Source: Paenibacillus silvestris (GTDB lineage: Bacteria > Bacillota > Bacilli > Paenibacillales > NBRC-103111). Taken from it: DNA of 64,000 bases. Below are positions 1 to 9,059 of this stretch, one piece after another. Positions within the stretch are counted from its first letter, which is position 1; the number at the start of each line of letters is the position of its first letter. The notes beneath the pieces were generated by a model, which saw only the letters and a program-made list of their open reading frames with translations, had not been told where the DNA came from and did not search any database. Where the stretch lies: contig NZ_WTUZ01000020.1 in the NCBI RefSeq assembly GCF_009882985.1, positions 495,353-559,352 on the forward strand. The letters are read 5' to 3'. A program made the position numbers and the translations under genes.

Positions 1-297
1 GCCTTCGCTTCGCTGAACGTCCGGTGCTGATGCTCCACTATTTTCTGAGGCTGCGATCTTATCCGCCACTTCTTTCCCAACTTGATCAGCCTCTTGTTCA
101 TAGGCATCTCCAGCCGGCCCAACCGTCAGCTTCGTCTGTACGGATAGCATGTCGCCTACTGCTTTGTTGCCAATAGTCCGTTGTATATTCATGAGATCTG
201 CACCCGCAGACTGTCCTTGTGCATGGCTCTTATTACGAGATTGATTGTGCAGGGAAGTATCTGGCTGCCTGTTGATACGCGATAGATGCATTGGCAT
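1..297 (-). CDS. DUF4157-type leader protein, eCIS-associated (partial, runs off left edge)
   Basis: An open frame of 99 codons starts at an ATG at 297 and continues past the window edge without a stop. The start has a good ribosome binding site (GGAGGG, 5 bases before ATG). Around residues 40-75 it reads MNIQRTIGNKAVGDML and then KLTVGPAGDAYEQEAD followed by QVGKEVADKI. This is the signature head of DUF4157 proteins: a short helix with QR..GN.AV, then the K-L-x-V-G-x-x-x-D-x-Y-E-Q-E-A-D box, with a later VQR. In the literature DUF4157 is strongly linked to extracellular contractile injection systems, both as a locus component and as a head on toxin cargo. The remaining domains lie outside the window, so whether this is a structural accessory protein or a DUF4157-headed effector cannot be told. 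It is the last visible gene of a long (-) strand series. Confidence 0.8.
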   Translation of the reverse strand, partial: MPMHLSRINRQPDTSLHNQSRNKSHAQGQSAGADLMNIQRTIGNKAVGDMLSVQTKLTVGPAGDAYEQEADQVGKEVADKIAASENSGASAPDVQRSEG

Positions 298-425
298 ATG
301 AACCCTCCTAGAATGGTAGTACTGAGAAAAATGCCATCAATTGACGGCTTGCGCCCCATCATTATCCGTATCTGAGCGCATGATGTCATCTAATTTCACT
401 ATATCATACCTGTGGAGCTTTGAGG

Positions 426-1817
426 TTACATTTTGTTTGGCTTTCGATCTACGATGAGCACGGCAATATCATCTGATTGGATAGCCCCATTGGCGAAACG
501 GTCGACGTCCTGGGTGATGTGTTCCAATAGCTGTATCGGCTGGCTGGACAGTTCCTTTTCTAAAAGCTTATGAAGACGCAAGAAGCCATATTGCTCCTGC
601 CCCCGATCCTCTGCTTCCGTAATGCCGTCCGTATACACAATCAAGCGGTCACCTCGCTCAAGGATCACTTCATTATCGGCATAAAGCATCTCGTCCATGA
701 CGCCAAGCGGAAGACCCTTTTTCCCCTTCAGCTGTTCCACATCTCCGCTCTCACGGACTAGGTAAGGCGGACAATGACCGCCGTCACTATACTGCAGACG
801 TCCCGTGCCTACATCAAGCACACCGCAGAAAATCGTCGCAAACATCGTCGAATCGTCTTTATATAACTCCTGATTAACGGCCGTAAGCAGCTCTCCGGGC
901 GACATGTCTGGCGACATTTTACCCTTGAGCAAGGTCATCGTAACCGCCATGAACAGCGCTGCAGGAATTCCTTTGTCGGATACGTCACCTAAAACGAAAA
1001 ACAGCTTGTCGTCGCCGAGTCGAAAATAATCATAGAAATCCCCGCCAACCTCACGTGCCGGACGGATGTAAGCCTGCGCCTCGGCCGTAATGTTACTCGT
1101 AGCGTTTAGATCTGATCCTGAAGTCATGTGCAAGCCTTTGCGTGGCAAGAAACCCATTTGAATGTCCGTCGCGATGCGCAGCTCGCTTTCCATGCGCTCT
1201 TTGGCGGCTGTCGTCTTCTCCAGCACATCATAGAGCATGGCATTTTCCAAGGATGCCGCAATTGGAGACGCAATAGACTCTAACAGCTGCAAGTCACGAT
1301 CGGTAAAATGCACGTCATCGCGCTTGTTCAGCACCTGCAGGACGCCGATAATTTTACCCTTGCTCGCCAGCGGCACGCAAAGCATGCTGCGTGTCGGGTA
1401 ATCGACACGCTTCGCAACCTTGGAGGACCAGCGCTCGTCCTGCGCCGCATCGTCAATTTTCACCGGCTGGCCGGTCTGGGCCACCCAGCCTGCGATGCCT
1501 TCGCCGATTTTGAGGCGGATTTCGCGGACTTCATCGCCTTTTTCACCCAGTGCAAGGTCGAAGAATAGTTCTCCCTTTTCCTCATCGACCAAGATGACGG
1601 AGGACGCTTCTGCATTCAGGATGCGGGAAGAGGTCTCCATAATTTTGATCAGCAGATCTTGCTTCTGAATCGTCGAGTTCACTTCCAAGCTGACATCGAA
1701 CAGCTGCATCGTCCGCTGAAGCTCCAGCTCAGCCATCTTGCGCCTTCGCTCACTGAGCTGCCACGCGATACCAAACACCAAACATACAAGAAGAAGTGCA
1801 CCTACGATGATATTCAT
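426..1817 (-). CDS. GAF-domain PP2C serine phosphatase, RsbU/SpoIIE type
   Basis: This 463-residue protein has one N-terminal membrane segment (about residues 3-20), a short coiled linker, a GAF domain (about 50-195) and a PP2C/SpoIIE phosphatase domain (about 240-460). All metal-binding motifs of the phosphatase are present: VGGDFYDYF, LGDVSDKGIPAAL, YTDGITEA and a terminal QSDDIAVLIV. It should therefore be active. In partner-switching systems such enzymes dephosphorylate a STAS antagonist, which then binds the anti-sigma kinase. Here the STAS gene and an RsbW-like kinase lie directly upstream, so the three likely form one module. The GAF domain would sense a small ligand or redox state. 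Its position just before the DUF4157 gene suggests control of that locus, but the target is inferred. Confidence 0.9.
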   Translation of the reverse strand: MNIIVGALLLVCLVFGIAWQLSERRRKMAELELQRTMQLFDVSLEVNSTIQKQDLLIKIMETSSRILNAEASSVILVDEEKGELFFDLALGEKGDEVREIRLKIGEGIAGWVAQTGQPVKIDDAAQDERWSSKVAKRVDYPTRSMLCVPLASKGKIIGVLQVLNKRDDVHFTDRDLQLLESIASPIAASLENAMLYDVLEKTTAAKERMESELRIATDIQMGFLPRKGLHMTSGSDLNATSNITAEAQAYIRPAREVGGDFYDYFRLGDDKLFFVLGDVSDKGIPAALFMAVTMTLLKGKMSPDMSPGELLTAVNQELYKDDSTMFATIFCGVLDVGTGRLQYSDGGHCPPYLVRESGDVEQLKGKKGLPLGVMDEMLYADNEVILERGDRLIVYTDGITEAEDRGQEQYGFLRLHKLLEKELSSQPIQLLEHITQDVDRFANGAIQSDDIAVLIVDRKPNKM

Positions 1818-1868
1818 CTGGTACGCCCCCCCAGCTCATAGACTCGCCCTTGACACTTGTTCATTCGG

Positions 1869-2204
1869 TTAAGAGATGGCATGGATCGCATCTGCTTCCT
1901 TCTCATAAATCGAAAAAATGGAACTAAACCCTGACATATCGAATACCTCTTTGACATTCTCATTCATACGCACAAGCGCCAATTTGCCTTGAATAACCTT
2001 GATCATTTTGGCTGCGGACAGCAAGCTTCTGAGTCCTGCAGAGCTAACATACTCAAGTCCTTGCAAATCAAAAACAAACTTGCCCTTCCCCTGCTCGACG
2101 AGCTTCGCGAAAGCGGCTTCCAAGCTCGCTGACGTATTCGCATCCAGTCTGCCATTCAAGCTAAGCAGTACGATGTCCCCTTGTATGCTCTCGTTAATAT
2201 TCAT
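1869..2204 (-). CDS. STAS-domain anti-sigma factor antagonist, RsbV/SpoIIAA type
   Basis: This is a 111-residue single STAS domain, the normal length of the family. The phosphorylation loop is visible as YVSSAGLRSLL near residues 52-62, with Ser residues where SpoIIAA and RsbV are phosphorylated. Its ATG overlaps the stop codon of the upstream kinase gene by four bases (ATGA), indicating translational coupling. The expected role is to be phosphorylated by the upstream kinase, dephosphorylated by the downstream GAF-PP2C enzyme, and to sequester the kinase when unphosphorylated. No sigma factor gene is present nearby, so the final output may be another protein. Confidence 0.92.
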   Translation of the reverse strand: MNINESIQGDIVLLSLNGRLDANTSASLEAAFAKLVEQGKGKFVFDLQGLEYVSSAGLRSLLSAAKMIKVIQGKLALVRMNENVKEVFDMSGFSSIFSIYEKEADAIHAIS

Positions 2205-2662
2205 GATATTCCCTCCTCCTGAATTCGCCGTTTTGTCATCATCAGTACATTTTCATCATGGATACGTTCATACCGGATTTCATCCATCACTTGTCTCACG
2301 AAGTGAATACCCAGACCGCCGATCCCGCGCTCGTCCACACTAAGATCAACACGGGGGCTTGCCTGGAGCAGCGGGTTAAAAGGCACTCCGCGATCTGTCA
2401 AGCAAAGCTCCCAGCCGTCTACAGCAGCACCAATGTCGATACGGATGGTATGCATATAGCGTTCTTCCGGGGGGTGCCCGTAGAGAATGATGTTAGTTAC
2501 AAGCTCGTCGCAGACCAAATTCAGTTGGAATAACGTCTGATCATCCAAACCCATCGCTGGTGCCAGACCTTGCAAGAATACGCCTAGCCGCTCAAGCTCC
2601 TTCAGATCATTGCTTAACACGATGGTCTCTACCGACACGTTCGTCCCACCCTCTCTGCTCAT
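2201..2662 (-). CDS. Anti-sigma-type serine kinase, RsbW/SpoIIAB-like HATPase
   Basis: This 153-residue protein is a GHKL ATPase of the HATPase_c_2 type. The N box is CDELVTNIILYGH, followed by DRGVPFNP and the glycine loop GIGGLGIHFVRQ. It should bind and phosphorylate the downstream STAS protein and, in the known paradigm, bind a sigma factor. The start is uncertain: the ATG at 2662 is preceded by AGCTAGGTGA, but a GTG at 2638 has a better site (GAGGGTGGG, 7 bases away). It lies 13 bases after the stop of the HEAT-repeat membrane protein, so all are probably on one transcript. Confidence 0.9.
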   Translation of the reverse strand: MSREGGTNVSVETIVLSNDLKELERLGVFLQGLAPAMGLDDQTLFQLNLVCDELVTNIILYGHPPEERYMHTIRIDIGAAVDGWELCLTDRGVPFNPLLQASPRVDLSVDERGIGGLGIHFVRQVMDEIRYERIHDENVLMMTKRRIQEEGIS

Positions 2663-2675
2663 TCACCTAGCTAGT

Positions 2676-5600
2676 TTAAGCCATTTTCAAAAGCATATTT
2701 TCCAGCAAACGAACGCGAGCACTTGATGCATGCAGCAGCCCGATGCCAATCTCCGGATACAATCTCACCAGTCGGGAGAGACTTTCGCCTTGCAGCGCAA
2801 GCACACGCACTTCATCGAAGATGACCTGGGCTGTAATTGATGAAGGCGATCCGTCCAGAGCCGTCGTTTCCCCAAATGCTTGCTTAGGTCCCAGTACTCC
2901 AATCGTTCCTGTCTCGCCTACACCCGTCTCATTGCTAAGCTCAACGTTGCCTTCGATGATTAAATACATCGCTGAATTACTCTGCCCACGGCGCAGTAGA
3001 TAGGTCAGATCTTCATGGACTTCTTCCGTCGCAATACCAGCGATTAGTCCCAGTTCATCCACTGACAAATCAGCGAATAAAGATACCTGCTTGAGGAAAA
3101 TAACCTTATCCAGCATGGTCAAAAACTTGCGCTCTTCTCTCATCTCATCACGCTCCAGTGAACTTAATGCGTAAACCGCAATATCCTTCAGCCAATCATC
3201 CGACCACCTTGCAGCTTCCTGTAATAACACTAGCGGCTTGGTCATGGCCGTCTCACTGCTGGTTGTTCCTTGCTTCAAGAGCTCCAGCAGAGCCAAAGCC
3301 AATTTGCGGTCCCCTAGTCCCTCGGCCAGCACCTCAAGCGCATTCTCGCGGACTTCTTCGCTCTCGTCCTTGGTTGCTTCGCGCAGCGTTGCCACAATAC
3401 GTTCGTCAACGAACTTGGCCATGACGGCCCATGCCCCGCCGACAAGCGCATTGTGCAGCTCAGCGCACCGCTGGTTCGCAAGCTCCGCTAACCCCTTCAT
3501 GTCGAGCTGCAGCAGTGCTTCTGGCAATGCGCGTTCCTGCGTAGAAGCAAGCATGCGATTTACGCATGGGTCAACGAGCTGCGTTCTCAGTTTATTTTCA
3601 TCGAGCAGCTCAGCAAGGGCTGTAACCGCTGCGTTCCAAATAAAAGGATTCGCATGGTTAAGACTGTCAGTCAGAGCTGGCAACGCTGTATCGCCCATAT
3701 CTACCAAAGCCTGATGAATGGCTTTGCGAAGCTCCTGGTCAGCAAGCGGCACCATGCTCAGAAGAAGTGGAATTGCCTCTACATGGCGAAGCTTACCCAG
3801 ACACGCTGCTGCAGCTACTTTAACCGCAGGCCGATGATCCTCAAGCAGCGACAGCACCCAAGCGGAATAAGCCTCCAGCTTCAGATCCGCTACGGTATGG
3901 CAGCCGTAGACAGCCCATTCGCCGCCGTTATCCAGCATTTTGATAATAGCCTCGTCACAGGCTTGATAGCTTTCTTCGCTTTCGAGCGCGTAAAGCGCCT
4001 TAACGCCTTCATGTACAACCTTTGGATGGTTATCCAGCAGCTTGACGCGAATGAAGAAGTGCGACTGGCTTCTAAGATGCGTTGCTTTCGAAATTAACTT
4101 AACGCTTTCTGCTCGCACCTCCGGGTCTTCGTCCTCAAGAAAGGATGCAACCTGTACGAGGTCTTGAATCGTAGCGCCCTGAAGATTCATCGCACGCAGC
4201 ACGGCAATGCGGATTCGCGAGCTTTCTTCCCCAATCATCCCGATCAAATGTGGCAGGAAAGCGGAATCCTTCGCCTTGCCTATCACTTCGAGCGCCAGCT
4301 CCCGCACGTAATCGTTCGGATGCTTCAAGTAGCCCAGCATGGCGGACAGCGCTTTGGAGCTGCGGATGCCCCCGATAAAAGACTCCGCAATATCAGACAA
4401 ATCGGCGTGCAGCGACTGCACACTTTTGACCAGCTCACGGATGTACAGGTGTCTGCCGTACCAAGCGACAAATACGAGAACAACAGCCAGACCTACGCCT
4501 AACCAAGCAAGCAGCGACAGCTGAATCAGGCCGAAGGAGTGCAGCAGTGATAGCAAGGATCCGATTAATATTCCGCCTGAGGCGGCAACCCCTTGAGCGA
4601 AATAACGGTAGCCGTCTCGTTTGGAGATGGGGATCATTTTGAAAAAAAGCTGATAACATGGCTCGGCTATGTAATACAGCAAAATATAGAAGACCGCGTA
4701 GGAGCCCGAAACCAGTGCCAATCCAACAGACTGATTGATAAATAAAGCCGTAAGCCCGAATCCGCCGAAGAACAACACGGTAATAGCGAGCAGCATATTG
4801 CTTGCGCCCAGCCAGTTCATTAAGCGTGTAGACACCGTTTGCAGCAAAAGACAGAACGTAAACTGAATAGCTGTAATTAAGCCGTAAAAGGAAGTTAAAT
4901 CGGCTTCCAGTGGAAACTTGGCCTCCGCCGCGGTAAAGTACTGATACTCGATCATGAAATACACGGCCGGCATCAGCGTCATTAACGCAACAGCACACAG
5001 CAAGAACGGACTGCTCAGCATCTGCTTCGCATAGTAGCCCGCTGGCGGTTGCTGCTCTTCTTCAACAATGTCCTTTCCACTCTGACTCTTCAGTCGCAGG
5101 TCTTCTTTCAACGTTAGAGGCACTAAGTAACGCGCCAACGCCTTACGAAAAAAGACGAAGCCGAACACCATCAGCACCGGAGCAAGCGCATAGACGGCTT
5201 CCGTCCCCAGCAGCTTGCCGATTTGATGAGCGATCAAGCCGGCGGTAATCCCGCCTGTCGTCGTAGAGGCAATGAACACCGGCATCAATCTTTTGGCCTG
5301 CTGAGTGGGACATAAGTCAAAGGCTGTACTCCATAACAGCAGTGTCAGCTGCCTTACGACAAAGTTAGAGGAAATGAACAGAATGGGATAGTAAAAGCGG
5401 AAATCAATACCACCCAGCTTAAAGCCAAGCAGCACCGCACCATTCAGCACGAGTAATCCGATCATCAACAGATAGAGCGTGGTCATCATTTTGGCCTTCG
5501 GCAAACGATTAGCCAGCTTCGCTAGAAGCCAGCCCTCCAGAGGCATGATAGCCGCTTCGGCAATATAGATGTAGGGCAAATACTGCACGCCGAATCTTTG

Positions 5601-5735
5601 GTTGAAAAGGGCCATGAATGCCGTGTAGTTCAGTGACTCCGCAATCCCGCTAAAATAAAAGATCGGCAGCATTATCCACAGCTTTCGGATATCTTCCGTC
5701 CGAAGTCCCATCCATCTGGTTAAGCTTCCTTGCAT
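2676..5735 (-). CDS. MFS/nucleotide-carrier-like membrane protein with HEAT repeats and a cyclic-nucleotide-binding-like domain
   Basis: This 1019-residue fusion has three parts. Residues 1-430 contain about 12 hydrophobic segments resembling the MFS/ATP:ADP antiporter (NTT) group. Residues about 450-860 are HEAT/armadillo-type helical repeats, with recurring phrases such as DPEVRAESV and HRPAVKVAAAACLGKL. Residues about 872-1019 form a cyclic-nucleotide-binding fold with the cassette FGETTALDGSPSSITA near 954-970. The cassette Arg that normally contacts the cyclic phosphate is Ser (PSS in place of PRA), so nucleotide binding is doubtful. NTT-like carriers fused to HEAT repeats are known in bacteria, but their substrates are often unknown. 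The gene sits between the GNAT and kinase genes and is probably co-transcribed with them. Transport substrate and function are not known to me. Confidence 0.8.
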   Translation of the reverse strand: MQGSLTRWMGLRTEDIRKLWIMLPIFYFSGIAESLNYTAFMALFNQRFGVQYLPYIYIAEAAIMPLEGWLLAKLANRLPKAKMMTTLYLLMIGLLVLNGAVLLGFKLGGIDFRFYYPILFISSNFVVRQLTLLLWSTAFDLCPTQQAKRLMPVFIASTTTGGITAGLIAHQIGKLLGTEAVYALAPVLMVFGFVFFRKALARYLVPLTLKEDLRLKSQSGKDIVEEEQQPPAGYYAKQMLSSPFLLCAVALMTLMPAVYFMIEYQYFTAAEAKFPLEADLTSFYGLITAIQFTFCLLLQTVSTRLMNWLGASNMLLAITVLFFGGFGLTALFINQSVGLALVSGSYAVFYILLYYIAEPCYQLFFKMIPISKRDGYRYFAQGVAASGGILIGSLLSLLHSFGLIQLSLLAWLGVGLAVVLVFVAWYGRHLYIRELVKSVQSLHADLSDIAESFIGGIRSSKALSAMLGYLKHPNDYVRELALEVIGKAKDSAFLPHLIGMIGEESSRIRIAVLRAMNLQGATIQDLVQVASFLEDEDPEVRAESVKLISKATHLRSQSHFFIRVKLLDNHPKVVHEGVKALYALESEESYQACDEAIIKMLDNGGEWAVYGCHTVADLKLEAYSAWVLSLLEDHRPAVKVAAAACLGKLRHVEAIPLLLSMVPLADQELRKAIHQALVDMGDTALPALTDSLNHANPFIWNAAVTALAELLDENKLRTQLVDPCVNRMLASTQERALPEALLQLDMKGLAELANQRCAELHNALVGGAWAVMAKFVDERIVATLREATKDESEEVRENALEVLAEGLGDRKLALALLELLKQGTTSSETAMTKPLVLLQEAARWSDDWLKDIAVYALSSLERDEMREERKFLTMLDKVIFLKQVSLFADLSVDELGLIAGIATEEVHEDLTYLLRRGQSNSAMYLIIEGNVELSNETGVGETGTIGVLGPKQAFGETTALDGSPSSITAQVIFDEVRVLALQGESLSRLVRLYPEIGIGLLHASSARVRLLENMLLKMA

Positions 5736-5768
5736 ATCATCAGGTCCAATCTATTAGTTCATTTATCT

Positions 5769-6254
5769 TTAATAAAGTGGTTTATAGAAAGCTAATCGCG
5801 CTTCGCCTTCATAGTAGTAATTCGGATAAGTGCCGATGAGTTCAAATCCATTCGCTCGGAACATTTTTTGAATAGGCTGATATTCGGGCAAATCGCATGT
5901 ATACGTAAGAATGTAGCGCCCTCCAGCTTCTCTTGAGAAGGTCTCTAGCACTTGGAACAAAATTTTCGCAAAACCATGTCTTCGGTATTCACGATGAACA
6001 GCTAAGTAGTCCCATAAATAACCACCGGACTGATGCTCGTTCTCCTTGCAGCTCGTCACAGCAATGATCTCTCCGGCTTCATTTTCAATGAACCAATGCC
6101 AGTGATTGCGGTGTGTCAAGCTAAGCAGGGGAGCATTGCGAAAATGCTCTAACTCCCCCGGGGTATGATTTTGATCATCAAATGATGAGGAAGATAGATA
6201 AAATTCAGTAATACGGTGTGCGTCTTTCTCGGTAGTCAGCTCCTGCACTTGCAT
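5769..6254 (-). CDS. GNAT family N-acetyltransferase
   Basis: This is a GCN5-related acetyltransferase of about 161 residues. Visible features are the beta4-alpha3 region LWDYLAVHREYRRHGFAKIL, which has the acetyl-CoA loop in the form R-R-H-G-F-A, and the C-terminal NGFELIGTYPNYY. The frame is open to an ATG at 6332, but that would overlap the upstream receptor gene by about 60 bases. The ATG at 6254 begins 20 bases after that gene's stop and has GAGGCG upstream, so I prefer it. Substrate unknown. Its location inside the eCIS-flanking series may mean modification of a neighbouring protein, which is speculation. Confidence 0.85.
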   Translation of the reverse strand: MQVQELTTEKDAHRITEFYLSSSSFDDQNHTPGELEHFRNAPLLSLTHRNHWHWFIENEAGEIIAVTSCKENEHQSGGYLWDYLAVHREYRRHGFAKILFQVLETFSREAGGRYILTYTCDLPEYQPIQKMFRANGFELIGTYPNYYYEGEARLAFYKPLY

Positions 6255-6273
6255 GTCAAGTTCGCCTCTTTCA

Positions 6274-9042
6274 TCATGAAACCGATAATGTGCCATTCCA
6301 CTCTGCTGTCGTGCCGTGTTGGAAATACTCATCGCAAATATAGAAGTACAACTGTGCCGCCTTATCCTGACGATTCTGTTTAATGACCATCAAGAAGGCT
6401 TCCCTTGCATCATAGAAACGCCCTACCTGGTAATACGTGACAGCTTGCTCGAACAGCGGTCGGGTTTTCTCCTTCAGCACCCGAATCGTATCGGGATCCC
6501 CCTGATAAACGTCGAACAATTGAAGCGGCTCCTTCACCCCTTCTACCTGAATTAATCCCAGGTTCCGGTATTGGAAGGCTGCCGGCTGTTGCAGCGATTG
6601 CACCACATTGTCGGTAATGAGAATGGAGGCGCCCAGAGGCTCCGTCATCTTCTCCAGCATCGTTGCCACATTCACACCATCAGAGATCACATTGCCCTCT
6701 AGGCGTTGCTGCTCACCAATGATGCCAAGACGAAGCGGTCCTTTATGCAGGCCGATACCGAAATCTAGCGGCGAGTAGCCAACTTTGGCCCGATGCGAAT
6801 TGTAGATATCCAGTTCCTTGCGCATCTCAATGCACGCTAGCAGTGCTTCATCCGCTTGATTCGGGAACAGCGCCATGAAGCCTGCGCCCAGGTACTTATT
6901 CATAAGACCTTGATGCTTGCGGACATACGGCCCGAATCGGCTAAGGAAGGAATTGACGAAGTTGAAGTTCTCTTCCGGCGTCAGCTTTTTGGAAAGCAGA
7001 TAGAAGCCTCGGATATTAAAAATCAAAATCGACATATTTTTCTCCACTTGATCGCCCAGTTCAACCTCTAGAATGCTTTCCTTATTCAGGAATCGCAAAA
7101 ACTGCTGAGGAACGAAGCGATAGTAGGACTGACTGAAATTCTCTACCTTAGTAATATAGTCCCGAATGCGCGCTGCCATCGTATTGACGCTGTCGCCCAA
7201 ATCTGACACCTCGTCGCGCGTGTTGATCGTAACGACCGTATCCCAATTGCCTTTGGCAATCTCGCCGACGCTGTTGCGCAGCTTGCGAATCGAAGATAGC
7301 AGGACATAAGTCATGACAACGAGCACAATCAGCAAACCAACTGAAATGAGCGCAATATTGCGGATAATCGATTGAAGCACCGTTTGGCGATGTTTGAGGA
7401 TGCCATCCAAGTTCTTACTCGTTTCGAAAACACCGACAATTTTACCCGCTGAGTTAAAAATAGGGGCAATCGCATAACGCCACTCGCCGGAGAAATCCTG
7501 CCACTGCCCTGTAGCTGGCTTGCCTTCAAGCACAACCTGCTGATTCTCAGGGGTTTGTTGGAACGGATTGAACATATGCATGCCATCATCGTCTTCTAGA
7601 ACTCGATAAATGATGCCATTCTCGTATTTATATACAGCTTTGTAGAAGCCTTGATTATCATCGCTGGCGTTATTCTCAAAAACGGATTGAATCTTTTTGC
7701 GGAAAGATTGATACGTTGCACCGTTATAATCCAGCGGTGAAGCCAGACTTTCCAGCTTATCGCCATCGACCAGATTTTGACCGTTTTTGGCTAGCAAAAC
7801 AAGCTCACTGAACGTTTCCTCTTCCATTTTCTTGGAGAAGCTCTCATAAATGACGGTCGACAACAGAATCATGGAAACCGCAATGACCGGCACTAGAATG
7901 AGAACTTGCTTCATCATCAGAGGAAGACGGCGCTGCAGCAAATTGATGAAGAAAAGTTTGATCGCATACAGCACAAGGATCAGAGCCGCTAAGGCGACCG
8001 ACCAATGTATAAATGAATGTGTTCTTGCCGGTTGGCTGTACAAAGCCTCTACCATAGATGGCGTAATCGTCCCATCTGGCAAGCGGCGATTAATCTGCGC
8101 CGATTCTACAATAATAAGGCTGCCATCCTGCGCAATAGAACTCGCTGTAGCATCAAAGGCAAGCTCTATACCGTTCGCTTTCGCCTTCTCTTCGGTTACA
8201 AGACCTTCGATCAGGAAAGGCTGTGCGGGATCAAGCCGGGAAATCATTTTGTTGTTAAAATCGATGAAGATCAGACGCCCTTGATTATCAAGATGCATGC
8301 TTTCGGGGAAATTGCGTCTTGTGCGATCCAGCCCAGGAACGGGATAAACAAGCTCGGAATGCCCGTCGCCGAAGGCGCGATAAATCTCTCCACTGCGCGT
8401 TGAATAGTAGATTTCTCCAGGCTTAAAGCCATCTGCCTCGGCAACAAATTTATTTGGCGGGAGCTTGATCGTGTACACCGATTTAGGCTCGGATATTTGC
8501 TCTTTGCCAATTGGAGTTTGATAGAGAGTCAACTGCTGTACTTCATCATTGAAAAAGTAGACCATCCCATCGCGAACTTGAACATTGCGCAAGGATCCCA
8601 ATCTATACCGCTGGGTTTGCGCGTCATTATATTCCTGTGAGAACAAGCTGCGGTCGAACTGCCCATCCGGCGTATAGCGAACAATTTGCTCTGCCTTAAC
8701 CGCAATGCCATACGGATCAAGCAAGGTACGAATCGTGTAGAGATACCCCAAATCATCGACGGCCATATCGTTAAAACGGTACACTTCCCCGTTCTTCCCA
8801 GTCTCACTCGTGATGGAGTATTGAAGAACACCTTCTCCATTCAGTTTGTGAATCGTTTTCTTCGCGTTGTCGATCACAAACAAATTGTTATGCCCATCCG
8901 AGATCGCCTTCGATAAACCATCGAAAGGCATGCTCTTGTGAAAAGGCCATAGTGTGAAGCTTTCCCTGTTTAATCCAAGGTAGGTTCCAGCAGCACCCAG
9001 AAGCAGCAGTACGAGCAGCAATGCCGCAATCGATTTCTTCAT
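6274..9042 (-). CDS. Membrane receptor with beta-propeller, HAMP and degenerate class III adenylate/guanylate cyclase domain
   Basis: This 922-residue protein has an N-terminal signal/anchor (5-24), an extracytoplasmic NHL/propeller-like region (about 35-335), a membrane pair (345-368 and 378-399), a second outside sensor (400-555), a membrane segment (562-585), a HAMP domain (585-640), a class III cyclase homology domain (660-845) and a TPR-like tail (860-910). The cyclase has lost key residues: the first metal Asp is Asn676 (in FNIRGF), the second is Ala720 (in KYLGAGFM), and the transition-state Arg is Met795, while Asn791 remains. It is therefore probably not a working cyclase but a receptor that uses the fold for dimer signalling. 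The ATG follows AAGAGGAG, and the gene starts 17 bases after the TolC-like gene. Confidence 0.82.
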   Translation of the reverse strand: MKKSIAALLLVLLLLGAAGTYLGLNRESFTLWPFHKSMPFDGLSKAISDGHNNLFVIDNAKKTIHKLNGEGVLQYSITSETGKNGEVYRFNDMAVDDLGYLYTIRTLLDPYGIAVKAEQIVRYTPDGQFDRSLFSQEYNDAQTQRYRLGSLRNVQVRDGMVYFFNDEVQQLTLYQTPIGKEQISEPKSVYTIKLPPNKFVAEADGFKPGEIYYSTRSGEIYRAFGDGHSELVYPVPGLDRTRRNFPESMHLDNQGRLIFIDFNNKMISRLDPAQPFLIEGLVTEEKAKANGIELAFDATASSIAQDGSLIIVESAQINRRLPDGTITPSMVEALYSQPARTHSFIHWSVALAALILVLYAIKLFFINLLQRRLPLMMKQVLILVPVIAVSMILLSTVIYESFSKKMEEETFSELVLLAKNGQNLVDGDKLESLASPLDYNGATYQSFRKKIQSVFENNASDDNQGFYKAVYKYENGIIYRVLEDDDGMHMFNPFQQTPENQQVVLEGKPATGQWQDFSGEWRYAIAPIFNSAGKIVGVFETSKNLDGILKHRQTVLQSIIRNIALISVGLLIVLVVMTYVLLSSIRKLRNSVGEIAKGNWDTVVTINTRDEVSDLGDSVNTMAARIRDYITKVENFSQSYYRFVPQQFLRFLNKESILEVELGDQVEKNMSILIFNIRGFYLLSKKLTPEENFNFVNSFLSRFGPYVRKHQGLMNKYLGAGFMALFPNQADEALLACIEMRKELDIYNSHRAKVGYSPLDFGIGLHKGPLRLGIIGEQQRLEGNVISDGVNVATMLEKMTEPLGASILITDNVVQSLQQPAAFQYRNLGLIQVEGVKEPLQLFDVYQGDPDTIRVLKEKTRPLFEQAVTYYQVGRFYDAREAFLMVIKQNRQDKAAQLYFYICDEYFQHGTTAEWNGTLSVS

Positions 9043-9059
9043 CGCTCTTTAATCTCCTC

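Noticed and set aside
189..389. A 66-codon (-) strand frame near the left edge
   Set aside because: It overlaps the DUF4157 start in a different frame; the DUF4157 frame has the ribosome site and clear family motifs.
6255..6332. Upstream start for the GNAT gene
   Set aside because: It would overlap the receptor gene by about 60 bases; the ATG at 6254 is better placed and gives the normal domain length.
6274..9042. Calling this gene an active adenylate cyclase
   Set aside because: Both metal-binding Asp residues and the catalytic Arg are replaced, so only a homologous domain can be claimed.
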